DNA of 64,000 nt from Rufibacter sediminis. Its GTDB lineage: Bacteria; Bacteroidota; Bacteroidia; Cytophagales; Hymenobacteraceae. The translations under genes were made by a program, and so were the position numbers. Location: positions 145,707-209,706 of the forward strand of contig NZ_JACOAF010000042.1 in assembly GCF_014269285.1 (NCBI RefSeq), read 5' to 3'. A model generated the notes under the pieces. That model was given only the letters and a program-made list of their open reading frames with translations. It was not told the origin of the DNA and did not search any database. Every line of letters begins with the position of its first letter. Position 1 is the stretch's first letter. Below are positions 9,270 through 18,518 of this stretch, piece by piece.

Positions 9270-9305
9270 GTTTTTCGGCTACTTTTAAGAAAACAGGCTA
9301 AAAAC
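9270..9305. repeat. 36-bp palindromic element, copy 4
   Basis: Left arm GTTTTTCGGCTACTTTT, right arm AAAACAGGCTAAAAAC. It lies in the short gap before the CrtA-like gene. Confidence 0.65.
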
Positions 9306-9323
9306 CCAAATCCTTTACCTCGC

Positions 9324-10049
9324 TTGACGTCTTCAGCTCCCACGCAACCTGCCCACACCACGCTCACCTTGTTCGGCATTAAACCGGGTCACTGGCGCTG
9401 GGGACTGGCGCAAATGGGAACGTCTCAGCGCCCGTTACAGAAGGTAAAAGGACTGAACTTTTTCAAATTGCTGGGCAGCGGCCAGGGCCGAGGGTTCAGC
9501 CTCAAACCCAACTGGTACCGCTACGGCCTCATGGCCACCTGGGCCTCCCCCGGCGCCGCCGAGGATTTCTTCGGCACGCACCCGCTTCTGGAGGAATACC
9601 GCCGGCACACCTTTGAACAATATCACCTGACCTTGCAGCCCCTGCAGGCGCACGGACTCTGGAGCGGCCAGAACCCGTTCACCACGCAAACCCTCCCGGC
9701 TCCAGCCGATGCTCCTATTGCCGTATTAACCCGCGCCTCCATCCGGCTCACCAAAGCCATCGACTTCTGGAAGCACGTACCCCAGGCCAGTGCCAGCCTG
9801 GATCATGCGAACGGTTTATTGGCTTCCATTGGTTTGGGCGAAGCTCCCTTTCTGCGACAAGCCACCTTCAGCCTTTGGAAAGACGAAGCCAGCATGAAAG
9901 AATACGCCTACCGCATGGCCGCCCACCGCGAGGTTATCAAAAACACCCGCACCCGCGGCTGGTATTCAGAAGAACTGTTCGCCCGGTTTACCCCGCTGCA
10001 CAGCAAAGGCACCTGGAATGGCGTGGATCCGTTGCAGGGGCTGGTGTAG
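9324..10049 (+). CDS. Spheroidene monooxygenase (CrtA)-like protein
   Basis: This 241-aa protein contains LLGSGQGRGFSLKPNWYRYGLMATW near residues 49-73. A duplicated half follows with FWKHVPQAS and GEAPFLRQATFSLWKDEASMKEYAYR, which match the CrtA/spheroidene monooxygenase-like family. CrtA adds a keto group to carotenoids in phototrophs. In heterotrophic Bacteroidota the substrate is unknown, and no other carotenoid gene lies in the window. The start is uncertain: TTG at 9324 gives the longest frame, and the next ATG is about 85 bp downstream (residue 31), which would remove the first beta strand. The stop codon sits exactly at the edge of a 377-bp repeat. Confidence 0.65.
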   Translation: MTSSAPTQPAHTTLTLFGIKPGHWRWGLAQMGTSQRPLQKVKGLNFFKLLGSGQGRGFSLKPNWYRYGLMATWASPGAAEDFFGTHPLLEEYRRHTFEQYHLTLQPLQAHGLWSGQNPFTTQTLPAPADAPIAVLTRASIRLTKAIDFWKHVPQASASLDHANGLLASIGLGEAPFLRQATFSLWKDEASMKEYAYRMAAHREVIKNTRTRGWYSEELFARFTPLHSKGTWNGVDPLQGLV

Positions 10050-10424
10050 TTGGGGCAGACGCTCGCAGGTGCTGCGCACGCTACGAGGTCTTTGGGAGTC
10101 CTGAGTTCTGAGTCTTGAGTCTATAGTCCTGAATTTAATAAGTAAGCTGGCGCGAGACTATAGTCTCGTGACAAAGGATGCTGCGAGTATCCAGACTCGC
10201 CGGGAACCACGAGCACATAACTGCTAACACTGCATATCTGAATCCAGCCATGCGTAAGGAGTCTGGAGACACCATTCAATCCATGTCACGAGTCTGGAGA
10301 CTCGCGCCAGATGGCACTTAGCCTGAGAGTAATGGTGATCTCACAGGTTATCGCTGCCTCCGCAATACCGTCTACTCCAAAGACCTTGTAGTGTGTGCAG
10401 CACCTGCGAGTGTCTCTGCCAACT
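10048..10424. mobile_element. MITE-like composite repeat with ~51-bp terminal inverted repeats
   Basis: The left end (10048-10099) and right end (10374-10424) are inverted copies that differ at a minority of positions; both contain CTCGCAGGTGCTGC and AAGACC or GGTCTTT cores. Inside is a second inverted pair of REP-like units (10147-10173 and 10284-10310) and a degenerate third unit (10183-10200). There is no coding capacity. The layout is that of a non-autonomous mobile or REP-composite element. It starts within the stop codon of the CrtA-like gene. Mobility is inference. Confidence 0.6.
10147..10310. repeat. Inverted pair of REP-like units
   Basis: The right unit (10285-10309) reads GTCACG, AGTCTGGAGACT, CGCGCCA. 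The left unit, read on the minus strand, is GTCACG, AGACTATAGTCT, CGCGCCA. The heads are identical, while the self-complementary cores differ but both still pair. Confidence 0.6.
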
Positions 10425-10426
10425 CC

Positions 10427-10462
10427 GATTCTAGCCTCTTTTTCTGAAAACAAGCCTAAAAC
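10427..10462. repeat. 36-bp palindromic element, copy 5
   Basis: GATTCTAGCCTCTTTTTC then TGAAAACAAGCCTAAAAC, between the MITE-like repeat and leuS. It is closely similar to the copy inside pabB (43047-43082). Confidence 0.6.
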
Positions 10463-10583
10463 AGCCACAGAAACCACGTTCCTGCGCGCTGCCAGACTCC
10501 TCCTTTTTGCAGAATTTCCCTTACTTTTGCCTTTGGCCCTTTACGGCCATACTGAACTGAACTTTAGAACCGAAACCATACCC
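10463..10583 (+). promoter_or_regulatory. leuS leader with probable TAnnTTTG promoter
   Basis: TACTTTTG at 10522-10529 matches the Bacteroidota -7 box and would give a leader of about 50 nt. A TTTTTG run at 10504-10509 is closer upstream than the usual -33 spacing, so the -33 assignment is weak. Confidence 0.4.
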
Positions 10584-13355
10584 ATGTCAGAGTACGACTA
10601 CCGATCCATTGAGCAGAAGTGGCAGCGCTTCTGGAGCGAGAACAAGACGTTCAAGACCGAGATTGACCCTAGCAAACCCAAGTTCTATTCGCTGGACATG
10701 TTCCCGTATCCGAGCGGGGCGGGTCTGCACGTGGGGCACCCGCTGGGCTACATCGCCTCTGACATTGTGAGCCGGTACAAGCGCCTCAAAGGGTTCAATG
10801 TGCTGCACCCCATGGGCTTTGACTCCTTCGGCTTGCCCGCCGAGCAGTACGCCATTCAGACCGGGCAGCACCCGGCCGTGACCACCAAGCAGAACATTGA
10901 GCGCTACATTGAGCAGCTGAACAACCTGGGCTTCTCCTTCGACTGGGACCGCGAGGTGCGTACCTCAGACCCCAGCTACTATAAATGGACCCAGTGGATT
11001 TTCATGCAGCTCTTCAACAGCTGGTACAACTACGCCACTGACAAAGCCGAACCCATTGAGACGCTGGTGGCTGAGTTTGCCATGCGCGGTAACACCGCTG
11101 TGAACGCCGCCTGCGATGAGGACACGCCGCACGTGACTGCTGATGCCTGGGCTCGCCTTTCTGAGAAAGAGCAGCAGGACCTGTTACTGAAATACCGCCT
11201 CACGTTCCTGTCTGAAGCCGTGGTGAACTGGTGTCCGCAATTAGGAACTGTTCTGGCAAATGACGAGGTGAAAGACGGCGTTTCGGAGCGCGGCGGCTAC
11301 CCCGTGGAGCGAAAGCTCATGAAGCAGTGGATGATGCGCATCACGGCCTACGCCGAAAGACTGTTGCAGGGTCTGGACACCATTGACTGGCCTGAGCCGG
11401 TGAAAGAAATGCAGCGCAACTGGATTGGGAAATCGGTAGGGGCAGAACTGCGGTTCCAACTGGACGGCCACGAGCACAAGCACATCACCGTGTTCACCAC
11501 CCGCATTGACACCATCTTCGGGGTCAGTTTTGTGGTGCTGGCGCCGGAGCATGAATATGTAACTGAGATTACCACTCCAGAGCAGCATGCCGAGGTAGAG
11601 GAATACGTGACCTGGGCTAAGAACCGCTCAGAGCGCGACCGCATGTCTGACGTGAAAACCGTAACCGGCACTTTCACCGGAGCCTACGCCATCAACCCCA
11701 TCTCCGGCGAGAAAGTACCCGTTTGGATTGCCGATTACGTGCTGGCAGGCTACGGAACCGGGGCTGTGATGGCCGTACCAGGCCACGACACCCGTGACTA
11801 CGCTTTCGCGAAGAAGTTCAACCTGCCCATTCCGGAAGTGGTAGCCGGGGGTGATTTAACCAAAGAAGCACACCCTGCCAAAGAAGGCAAGATCATCAAC
11901 TCCGGTTTCCTGAACGGACTAGAGGTGAAAGATGCCATCAAAGCCGGTATTCAGCGCGCCGAGGAATTGGGCGTGGGCAAAGCCCGCATCAACTACCGCA
12001 TGCGCGATGCTGTGTTCGGTCGGCAAAGATATTGGGGCGAGCCGGTGCCAGTGTACTACAAAGACGGAATCCCGGCCCTGCTGGAAGAAAGCGAACTGCC
12101 GTTGGTGTTGCCAGAGGTAGATGCCTATTTACCAACTGAAACCGGTGAGCCGCCGCTGGGCCGGGCGCAGGACTGGAAATACCGCGGAGAGTTTGAATAT
12201 GAGCTGAGCACCATGCCGGGTTGGGCGGGTTCCAGCTGGTACTGGTACCGCTACATGGACCCGCTGAACGACAGTGCCTTCGCCAGCAAAGAAGCCATTG
12301 ATTACTGGCAGAACGTGGACTTATACATTGGTGGTTCAGAGCACGCTACGGGTCACCTCCTCTACTCCCGCTTCTGGAACAAGTTCCTGTTTGACCTCGG
12401 CCTGGTGAACCAGGACGAGCCGTTCAAAAAGCTCATCAACCAGGGCATGATTCAGGGCCGTTCTAACTTTGTGTATCGCGTCAAAGACTCCAACACGTTT
12501 GTTTCCTTCGGTCTGAAAGACCAGTACGAAACCACTGCCCTGCACGTGGACGTGAACATTGTGGAGAACGATGTGCTGGATTTGGAGCAGTTCAAGGCCT
12601 GGAGACCAGACTTCGCGAATGCGGAATTCATCCTGGAAGACGGCAAGTACCATGTGGGCGTGGAGATTGAAAAGATGTCTAAGTCCAAACACAACGTGGT
12701 GAACCCAGACAAACTGGTAGAGGAATACGGTGCCGATACTCTGCGCATGTACGAGATGTTCCTGGGGCCGCTGGAGCAGTTCAAACCTTGGAACACCAAC
12801 GGCATGGACGGTGTGTACAAGTTCCTGCGCCGTTTCTGGAAATTGTTCTTTGATGAGCAAAGCAACTGGGCAGTGACCGAGGAGCAACCTACTCCGGCCG
12901 AGCTGAAGTCGCTGCACAAAACCATCAAGAAAGTTGAGGAAGACATTGAACGCTTCTCCTTCGGGACTAGCGTGAGCCAGTTCATGATTTGCGTGAACGA
13001 GTTATCTTCTTTGAAAACGAAGAAGCGCGCCATTCTGGAGCCGTTGACGGTGGTGCTGGCCTCTTACGCCCCGCACATCACCGAGGAACTCTGGAGCCGC
13101 TTAGGCCACACTGAGAGCATCACCTACGCCGCTTACCCAGCCTGGAAAGAAGAATTCCTCACCGAGAGCACCTTTGACTATCCAATTTCCATCAACGGGA
13201 AAGTTAAAAGCAAAATGACCTTTGACCTGAAAGCCACCAAAGAAGAAGTGGAGAAGGAAGTCCTGGCCTCTGAGCAGGTGCAGAAACTTCTGGAAGGTAA
13301 ACCGGTGAAGAAAGTCATTGTGGTGCCAGGTAAAATTGTGAACGTAGTGATCTAA
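10584..13355 (+). CDS. leuS: Leucyl-tRNA synthetase
   Basis: This 923-aa class I aminoacyl-tRNA synthetase charges tRNA-Leu. The HIGH-type motif is HVGH at residues 49-52 (after PYPSGAGL). The CP1 editing domain holds TTRIDTIFG and the [19 protein letters not shown] block. [14 protein letters not shown] and the KMSKS motif (residues 697-701) follow. The anticodon-binding and C-terminal domains complete the protein. I chose the ATG at 10584 rather than the longer open frame because the upstream residues run through the repeat and promoter region, while [14 protein letters not shown] is the normal LeuRS N terminus. A strong terminator lies about 40 bp downstream. Confidence 0.97.
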   Translation: MSEYDYRSIEQKWQRFWSENKTFKTEIDPSKPKFYSLDMFPYPSGAGLHVGHPLGYIASDIVSRYKRLKGFNVLHPMGFDSFGLPAEQYAIQTGQHPAVTTKQNIERYIEQLNNLGFSFDWDREVRTSDPSYYKWTQWIFMQLFNSWYNYATDKAEPIETLVAEFAMRGNTAVNAACDEDTPHVTADAWARLSEKEQQDLLLKYRLTFLSEAVVNWCPQLGTVLANDEVKDGVSERGGYPVERKLMKQWMMRITAYAERLLQGLDTIDWPEPVKEMQRNWIGKSVGAELRFQLDGHEHKHITVFTTRIDTIFGVSFVVLAPEHEYVTEITTPEQHAEVEEYVTWAKNRSERDRMSDVKTVTGTFTGAYAINPISGEKVPVWIADYVLAGYGTGAVMAVPGHDTRDYAFAKKFNLPIPEVVAGGDLTKEAHPAKEGKIINSGFLNGLEVKDAIKAGIQRAEELGVGKARINYRMRDAVFGRQRYWGEPVPVYYKDGIPALLEESELPLVLPEVDAYLPTETGEPPLGRAQDWKYRGEFEYELSTMPGWAGSSWYWYRYMDPLNDSAFASKEAIDYWQNVDLYIGGSEHATGHLLYSRFWNKFLFDLGLVNQDEPFKKLINQGMIQGRSNFVYRVKDSNTFVSFGLKDQYETTALHVDVNIVENDVLDLEQFKAWRPDFANAEFILEDGKYHVGVEIEKMSKSKHNVVNPDKLVEEYGADTLRMYEMFLGPLEQFKPWNTNGMDGVYKFLRRFWKLFFDEQSNWAVTEEQPTPAELKSLHKTIKKVEEDIERFSFGTSVSQFMICVNELSSLKTKKRAILEPLTVVLASYAPHITEELWSRLGHTESITYAAYPAWKEEFLTESTFDYPISINGKVKSKMTFDLKATKEEVEKEVLASEQVQKLLEGKPVKKVIVVPGKIVNVVI

Positions 13356-13356
13356 G

Positions 13357-13392
13357 GTTTTAAGGCTGTTTTCTAAAAAACGGCACTAAAAT
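13357..13392. repeat. 36-bp palindromic element, copy 6
   Basis: Left arm GTTTTAAGGCTGTTTTC, right arm AAAAAACGGCACTAAAAT. It lies between the leuS stop and the leuS terminator. Confidence 0.75.
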
Positions 13393-13393
13393 G

Positions 13394-13436
13394 AAAAGCA
13401 GCAGCCCGGCTCCTCAAGAGTCGGGCTGCTGCTTTT
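13394..13436 (+). terminator. Intrinsic terminator of leuS
   Basis: A 15-bp perfect stem, AAAAGCAGCAGCCCG with CGGGCTGCTGCTTTT, with a 13-nt loop. Confidence 0.85.
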
Positions 13437-13480
13437 ATAGGGTTCAAGGAAATTATCATCGTTTTACCTATATTCAGTTC

Positions 13481-13756
13481 ATGAACAAACGCTATGATAT
13501 TCTCCTGGGCCTTGCCTTATTAGCGGCGGTGGCCACCGGCTATTTCTTCAACCAGAACAGGTACTTTCATACTTCCACTGGGGAAGAAATCAGCAGTACT
13601 ATCTACAATGGTTTGGAGGATAAACACAAATGGCGGGTAGAGTGGCATTTCAACTATGAAGCTGGTTTTACGGCCAGCGTCACTGTGATTGGGCTTGGTT
13701 TGGTTTTTCTAGGCTTGGTAGGAAAGAGCCGAAAAGGAGCCACCAAATTCAGTTAG
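13481..13756 (+). CDS. Small two-helix membrane protein, function unknown
   Basis: This 91-aa protein has two predicted membrane helices (about residues 7-24 and 63-81) with a ~38-residue extracytoplasmic or cytoplasmic loop containing WRVEWHFNYEAGF. The basic C-terminal tail KSRKGATKFS suggests a cytosolic C terminus. I use the ATG at 13481. The upstream in-frame sequence runs through the leuS terminator and cannot be coding. No family is recognised. It is convergent with the MmcQ/YjbR gene. Confidence 0.65.
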   Translation: MNKRYDILLGLALLAAVATGYFFNQNRYFHTSTGEEISSTIYNGLEDKHKWRVEWHFNYEAGFTASVTVIGLGLVFLGLVGKSRKGATKFS

Positions 13757-13770
13757 ATTACCAGCTTTGG

Positions 13771-14124
13771 TTACAGCCCTAACTCTGCCCTCACCTTCTT
13801 GGGCATTCCCGATATCACCAAGTCATAAGAATGGTCAATGAGCTCCGGCAACAGCCCCATTGGGAGAAAAGCCTCGGGAAGGACCGTGTTCCAGTGTTTC
13901 TTGCTCATGTGGTAACCCGGCTGAATGGCCGGATACTGCTCCCTCAGTTCTACTGCCCGCTCAGGGTCACACTTCAACGCGATGCCCGCGGCGTAGTCAG
14001 ACAGGCTGCAGAGTGCAAACATTTTACCGGCCACTTTGAAGACCAGCGTGTCCTGGTCGAAAGGCAGCGTTTCCTCCACATGGGGTTTGCTAAGGCAGTA
14101 GTCTCTGAATTCCTCTATGTTCAT
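13771..14124 (-). CDS. MmcQ/YjbR family DNA-binding protein
   Basis: This 117-aa protein has the YjbR/MmcQ CyaY-like fold: MNIEEFRDYCLSKPHVEETLPF, then LVFKVAGKMFAL, ALKCDPERAVELRE, and GYHMSKKHWNTV. The family's double-wing fold suggests DNA binding, but the precise function is unknown. Full length for the family. It is followed by no gene on the same strand within a short distance and is flanked upstream by a terminator hairpin at 14141-14178. Confidence 0.88.
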   Translation of the reverse strand: MNIEEFRDYCLSKPHVEETLPFDQDTLVFKVAGKMFALCSLSDYAAGIALKCDPERAVELREQYPAIQPGYHMSKKHWNTVLPEAFLPMGLLPELIDHSYDLVISGMPKKVRAELGL

Positions 14125-14140
14125 GGTTCACAAGATAAAC

Positions 14141-14178
14141 AAAAGAGCCACTCACCCAAAAGGCAAGTGGCTCTTTTT
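14141..14178. terminator. Intrinsic terminator, probably for the 56-aa gene on the minus strand
   Basis: Stem AAAAGAGCCACT with AGTGGCTCTTTTT. The A-rich left side gives a T run on the minus strand, just after the stop of the 56-aa gene (14203). Confidence 0.75.
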
Positions 14179-14202
14179 GTATCTATAATCCTCCGCAGAA
14201 GA

Positions 14203-14373
14203 TTAACGCATCATCAGCTTAATCACCAGGTACACCAAACCACACAGGAACATCAACATAGAGACCTTGTTGATGGTGTGCATGGTGCGCAGGTTGAAAT
14301 TCGTTTTACGGTTCGGGTCTTTTTTGCGGAAGAAGTAGGTGGCTACTTCTGAGAAATCAAACAGGCCTTTCAT
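14203..14373 (-). CDS. 56-aa single-helix membrane protein (DUF6728-like)
   Basis: This short gene encodes 56 residues beginning MKGLFDFSEVATYFFRKKD. A basic stretch NRKTNFNLRTMH follows, then one membrane helix (about residues 38-53) and a basic MMR end. It resembles the short DUF6728 family found in Bacteroidota, which I recall but cannot verify here. The downstream terminator at 14141-14178 supports it as a real transcript. The ATG at 14373 is the only sensible start. It is probably an inner-membrane protein of unknown function. Confidence 0.65.
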   Translation of the reverse strand: MKGLFDFSEVATYFFRKKDPNRKTNFNLRTMHTINKVSMLMFLCGLVYLVIKLMMR

Positions 14374-14468
14374 ATCTATATCTAGCTATAAGTAAGTGTA
14401 CGTCACTGTATTAAGAGAACAATCTTAGGTAGAGAATGATTTACTTAAGAAGGAATATATTTGTCTGC

Positions 14469-16478
<2,010 letters not shown>

Positions 16479-16844
16479 ACGTTGTTAACCAATCGCCAAA
16501 GCAGTTTGTTCAGCTCAGCTTCTGTAAAAGTACGAGGTTTTTTTGAGCTGCACAGCCTTCCGGCCCATCGGCTTGGGGCTGGTTGGGAGAACGGTGGCAA
16601 CGCAGCGGGCTAACCGGCTGTTTATAGGGTCTTTTTTGAAAAAAAGGCTAAAAACAGCTACAAATTAGATAAGCCACTATAAATCACTGATGGTCAGCTT
16701 GTAAAAGTGGTCTATTTACCTGTAAATTGTGGCAGTGCTCTTTTTAGAACAGACCCCGGAAAGCCTCAGGAGGTAATTCCAGCCGATACATGGAAACACG
16801 CCCGGCTTATAGGCGTACACTTAACTCTAACCATTCTATACCAT
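16479..16844. other. Divergent intergenic region between ispG and the first paralog gene
   Basis: This 366-bp region contains promoter-like AT stretches for both sides, one 36-bp-family element (16620-16655), and AGGAGGT near 16769. The AGGAGGT is followed by an ATG at 16790 whose frame runs out of frame across the downstream gene and looks like a shadow. No gene is seen. Confidence 0.5.
16620..16655. repeat. 36-bp palindromic element, copy 7
   Basis: Left arm GTTTATAGGGTCTTTTTT, right arm AAAAAAAGGCTAAAAAC. Confidence 0.65.
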
Positions 16845-17327
16845 ATGTCTCTACTGTTTTTATCCCAAAGTCAACGCCAGGTAACTGCTTTGCTCCGGAA
16901 AGCAGGAATGGACAACCTCAACATCCCCAACACCATCCAGATCACGCGCGAAACCGCCGAGAACTGGCTGCACCAGGAAATGGAACAGGGCAACCTGCCG
17001 CTGGTTTTCCAGATGGTGAAAGGCAACTGCCTGGAGAAGGATTCCCAATTCCTTTTTGACGAACTGAAAGACATGGTGGTGGCCAAGTACATCATGCGCC
17101 TGGAGATGGACTATGAGGAAGCTTCCAAAACCGCCGACGTCATTCTGCCCTTCATCCTGAAGGTTCTGGTGGAACTGATGCAGAAAAACCCCATGTTCAA
17201 GATGTGGTGGGAAACGCTGGATCTGCGCAAACACCTGCCCTCCAAAGAAGAAATCAGATCCAAAATCAGGACGGTGGGCAAATCCCTCACGGGCAACCAG
17301 AACTCAGAAAACAGCGCCTTCGCCTAA
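16845..17327 (+). CDS. Unknown 160-aa protein, paralog A
   Basis: No family is recognised. The product is helical and soluble. It shares its whole length with the gene at 17912: KAG....IP..IQITRETAE.WL near residues 20-45, then a stretch predicted as helices, ADVILPFILKVLVE, and a C-terminal WW...LRKHLPSKEEIRSKI. I chose ATG 16845 because it makes both N termini align (MSLLFLSQSQRQ versus MPVPFLQKSHAY). The region IQITRETAENWLHQEM looks somewhat like a helix-turn-helix, but that is only a pattern impression. It ends with a 36-bp-family element 6 nt after the stop. Confidence 0.65.
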   Translation: MSLLFLSQSQRQVTALLRKAGMDNLNIPNTIQITRETAENWLHQEMEQGNLPLVFQMVKGNCLEKDSQFLFDELKDMVVAKYIMRLEMDYEEASKTADVILPFILKVLVELMQKNPMFKMWWETLDLRKHLPSKEEIRSKIRTVGKSLTGNQNSENSAFA

Positions 17328-17332
17328 CTTCT

Positions 17333-17368
17333 GTTTTAGGGCTAGTTTCAGAAAAACAGCCGTAAAAC
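17333..17368. repeat. 36-bp palindromic element, copy 8
   Basis: Left arm GTTTTAGGGCTAGTTTC, right arm AGAAAAACAGCCGTAAAAC. It begins 6 nt after the paralog A stop codon. Confidence 0.8.
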
Positions 17369-17411
17369 TTCCCTTTGAGCAGGTCCCTTTCAATAGCGGA
17401 GCATTCTCTTA

Positions 17412-17786
17412 TTAATCCTGCTCCGCTTCTCCTTCGCGCAGAAGAGGATCTTCGGTGGAAGCGTTGGCTTCTCCCTGCTCTTTTAAGCGGTCTATCCGGT
17501 CGCTGATGCGGTCGTGCATGCGGTCATCCTGAAGATACGTCTGTTGGTCCAGTTCAAAATCGGCGGGGTTGAAATCCTTGGCCAGTTCATGCAGCTGGAA
17601 GATATAGGTGTCTATGCGATTGATGGCCTCTGAGACGAACTCACTGGCGTGATCATTCTCCTCGGAGAGTCCCGCCTTCACCTCCTCGGCCTGCCGAACT
17701 TCCTGTTGGATGACCGGAGCCGCCGCGTTGCCCTGCAGGCGTTCGTTTTCTAAGCGTTTTTTGAATTCTGGGATATCAAAGTCCAT
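17412..17786 (-). CDS. Acidic helical protein of unknown function
   Basis: This 124-aa protein is highly charged. It begins MDFDIPEFKKRLENERLQ and continues with long amphipathic helices (QQEVRQAEEVKAGLSEEND, then HDRISDRIDRLKEQ) that could form coiled coils. The upstream extension of the frame runs through the divergent promoter region, so I choose the ATG at 17786. It is divergent from paralog B and convergent with paralog A, placing it between two related genes. No family is recognised and there is no signal peptide or membrane segment. Confidence 0.6.
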   Translation of the reverse strand: MDFDIPEFKKRLENERLQGNAAAPVIQQEVRQAEEVKAGLSEENDHASEFVSEAINRIDTYIFQLHELAKDFNPADFELDQQTYLQDDRMHDRISDRIDRLKEQGEANASTEDPLLREGEAEQD

Positions 17787-17911
17787 GGCCCTTGCGTTTG
17801 GTGTTGGGTAGCTTGTTCCCTCGATACGTGAACAACCCCGCGGGGTTAACGGCTCAGCCCAAAACTCATCGCCCATTTCGCCGTAGCATTCAGGAGACAA
17901 CGATACTCTTC

Positions 17912-18403
17912 ATGCCCGTTCCGTTCCTACAGAAAAGTCACGCCTATGCGGCGCAAGTGCTGCACAAAGCCGGCCTGAAATTCAGCCAGATTCCGGAGGC
18001 CATCCAGATCACCCGCGAGACCGTGGAGGTATGGCTGCAGAAAGAACTGGCAAACGGCAACGCCCAACAGGTGCTCCTGGTTCTGAAAGGACAGGTGCAG
18101 GAGAAAGGACCTAAGCTCCTGTTAGACAAGCTGCAAGACATGGTCCTAATCCGGCTCATGTTGCACCTGGGCATCCGGGGAGCCTTGGCCACCAACATTG
18201 CCACGCTGGTGCTGCCCTTCGTTCTGAAAAAGGTGTTTGACCAGGCCCGCCGCAACCCTAAGGTGCAGGCCTGGTGGCAAGAACAGCAGTGGCGGGAACA
18301 GATTCCTACCCTGGAGAAAATCAAGTCCAAAATGCAGCAGTTTGGGAGCACCCTCACCCCGGTTCGGAAATCAACGGAAGGTGAGCAACCCCTGTTTATC
18401 TGA
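17912..18403 (+). CDS. Unknown 163-aa protein, paralog B
   Basis: This is a full-length paralog of the gene at 16845. Shared blocks are KAG...S.IP.AIQITRETVEVWL, a central LLLDKLQDMV, LVLPFVLKKV and W......R.QIPTLEKIKSKM. By eye roughly a third of residues are identical. It has no signal peptide, and the helical composition suggests a soluble or peripheral protein. AGGAG lies about 16 nt upstream of ATG 17912, somewhat far for a Shine-Dalgarno. The longer frame upstream overlaps the divergent gene and is not supported by the paralog alignment. Function unknown. Confidence 0.65.
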   Translation: MPVPFLQKSHAYAAQVLHKAGLKFSQIPEAIQITRETVEVWLQKELANGNAQQVLLVLKGQVQEKGPKLLLDKLQDMVLIRLMLHLGIRGALATNIATLVLPFVLKKVFDQARRNPKVQAWWQEQQWREQIPTLEKIKSKMQQFGSTLTPVRKSTEGEQPLFI

Positions 18404-18420
18404 TTTCCGGAAGACCACCG

Positions 18421-18456
18421 GTTTTGGGGCTGTTTTCCGGAAAACCCTTGCAAAAC
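18421..18456. repeat. 36-bp palindromic element, copy 9
   Basis: Left arm GTTTTGGGGCTGTTTTC, right arm GGAAAACCCTTGCAAAAC. It precedes a separate terminator. Confidence 0.75.
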
Positions 18457-18468
18457 GTCCATAAAACA

Positions 18469-18500
18469 AAAAGCCCCGGCGTAACGGCCGGGGCTTTTGT
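18469..18500. terminator. Bidirectional terminator between paralog B and glnN
   Basis: A perfect 12-bp stem, AAAAGCCCCGGC with GCCGGGGCTTTT, has a 6-nt loop. A and T tracts suit both converging genes. Confidence 0.85.
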
Positions 18501-18518
18501 ATATGGATTCAGTTCCTA

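Noticed and set aside
12336..13033. Overlapping antisense frames opposite leuS
   Set aside because: They are inside the unmistakable leuS gene and lack any independent promoter or motif.
16790..17059. 89-codon frame preceded by AGGAGGT
   Set aside because: Despite the ribosome-site-like sequence, it runs out of frame over paralog A, has a Pro/Arg/Gly-rich shadow composition, and lacks the paralog alignment that supports 16845.
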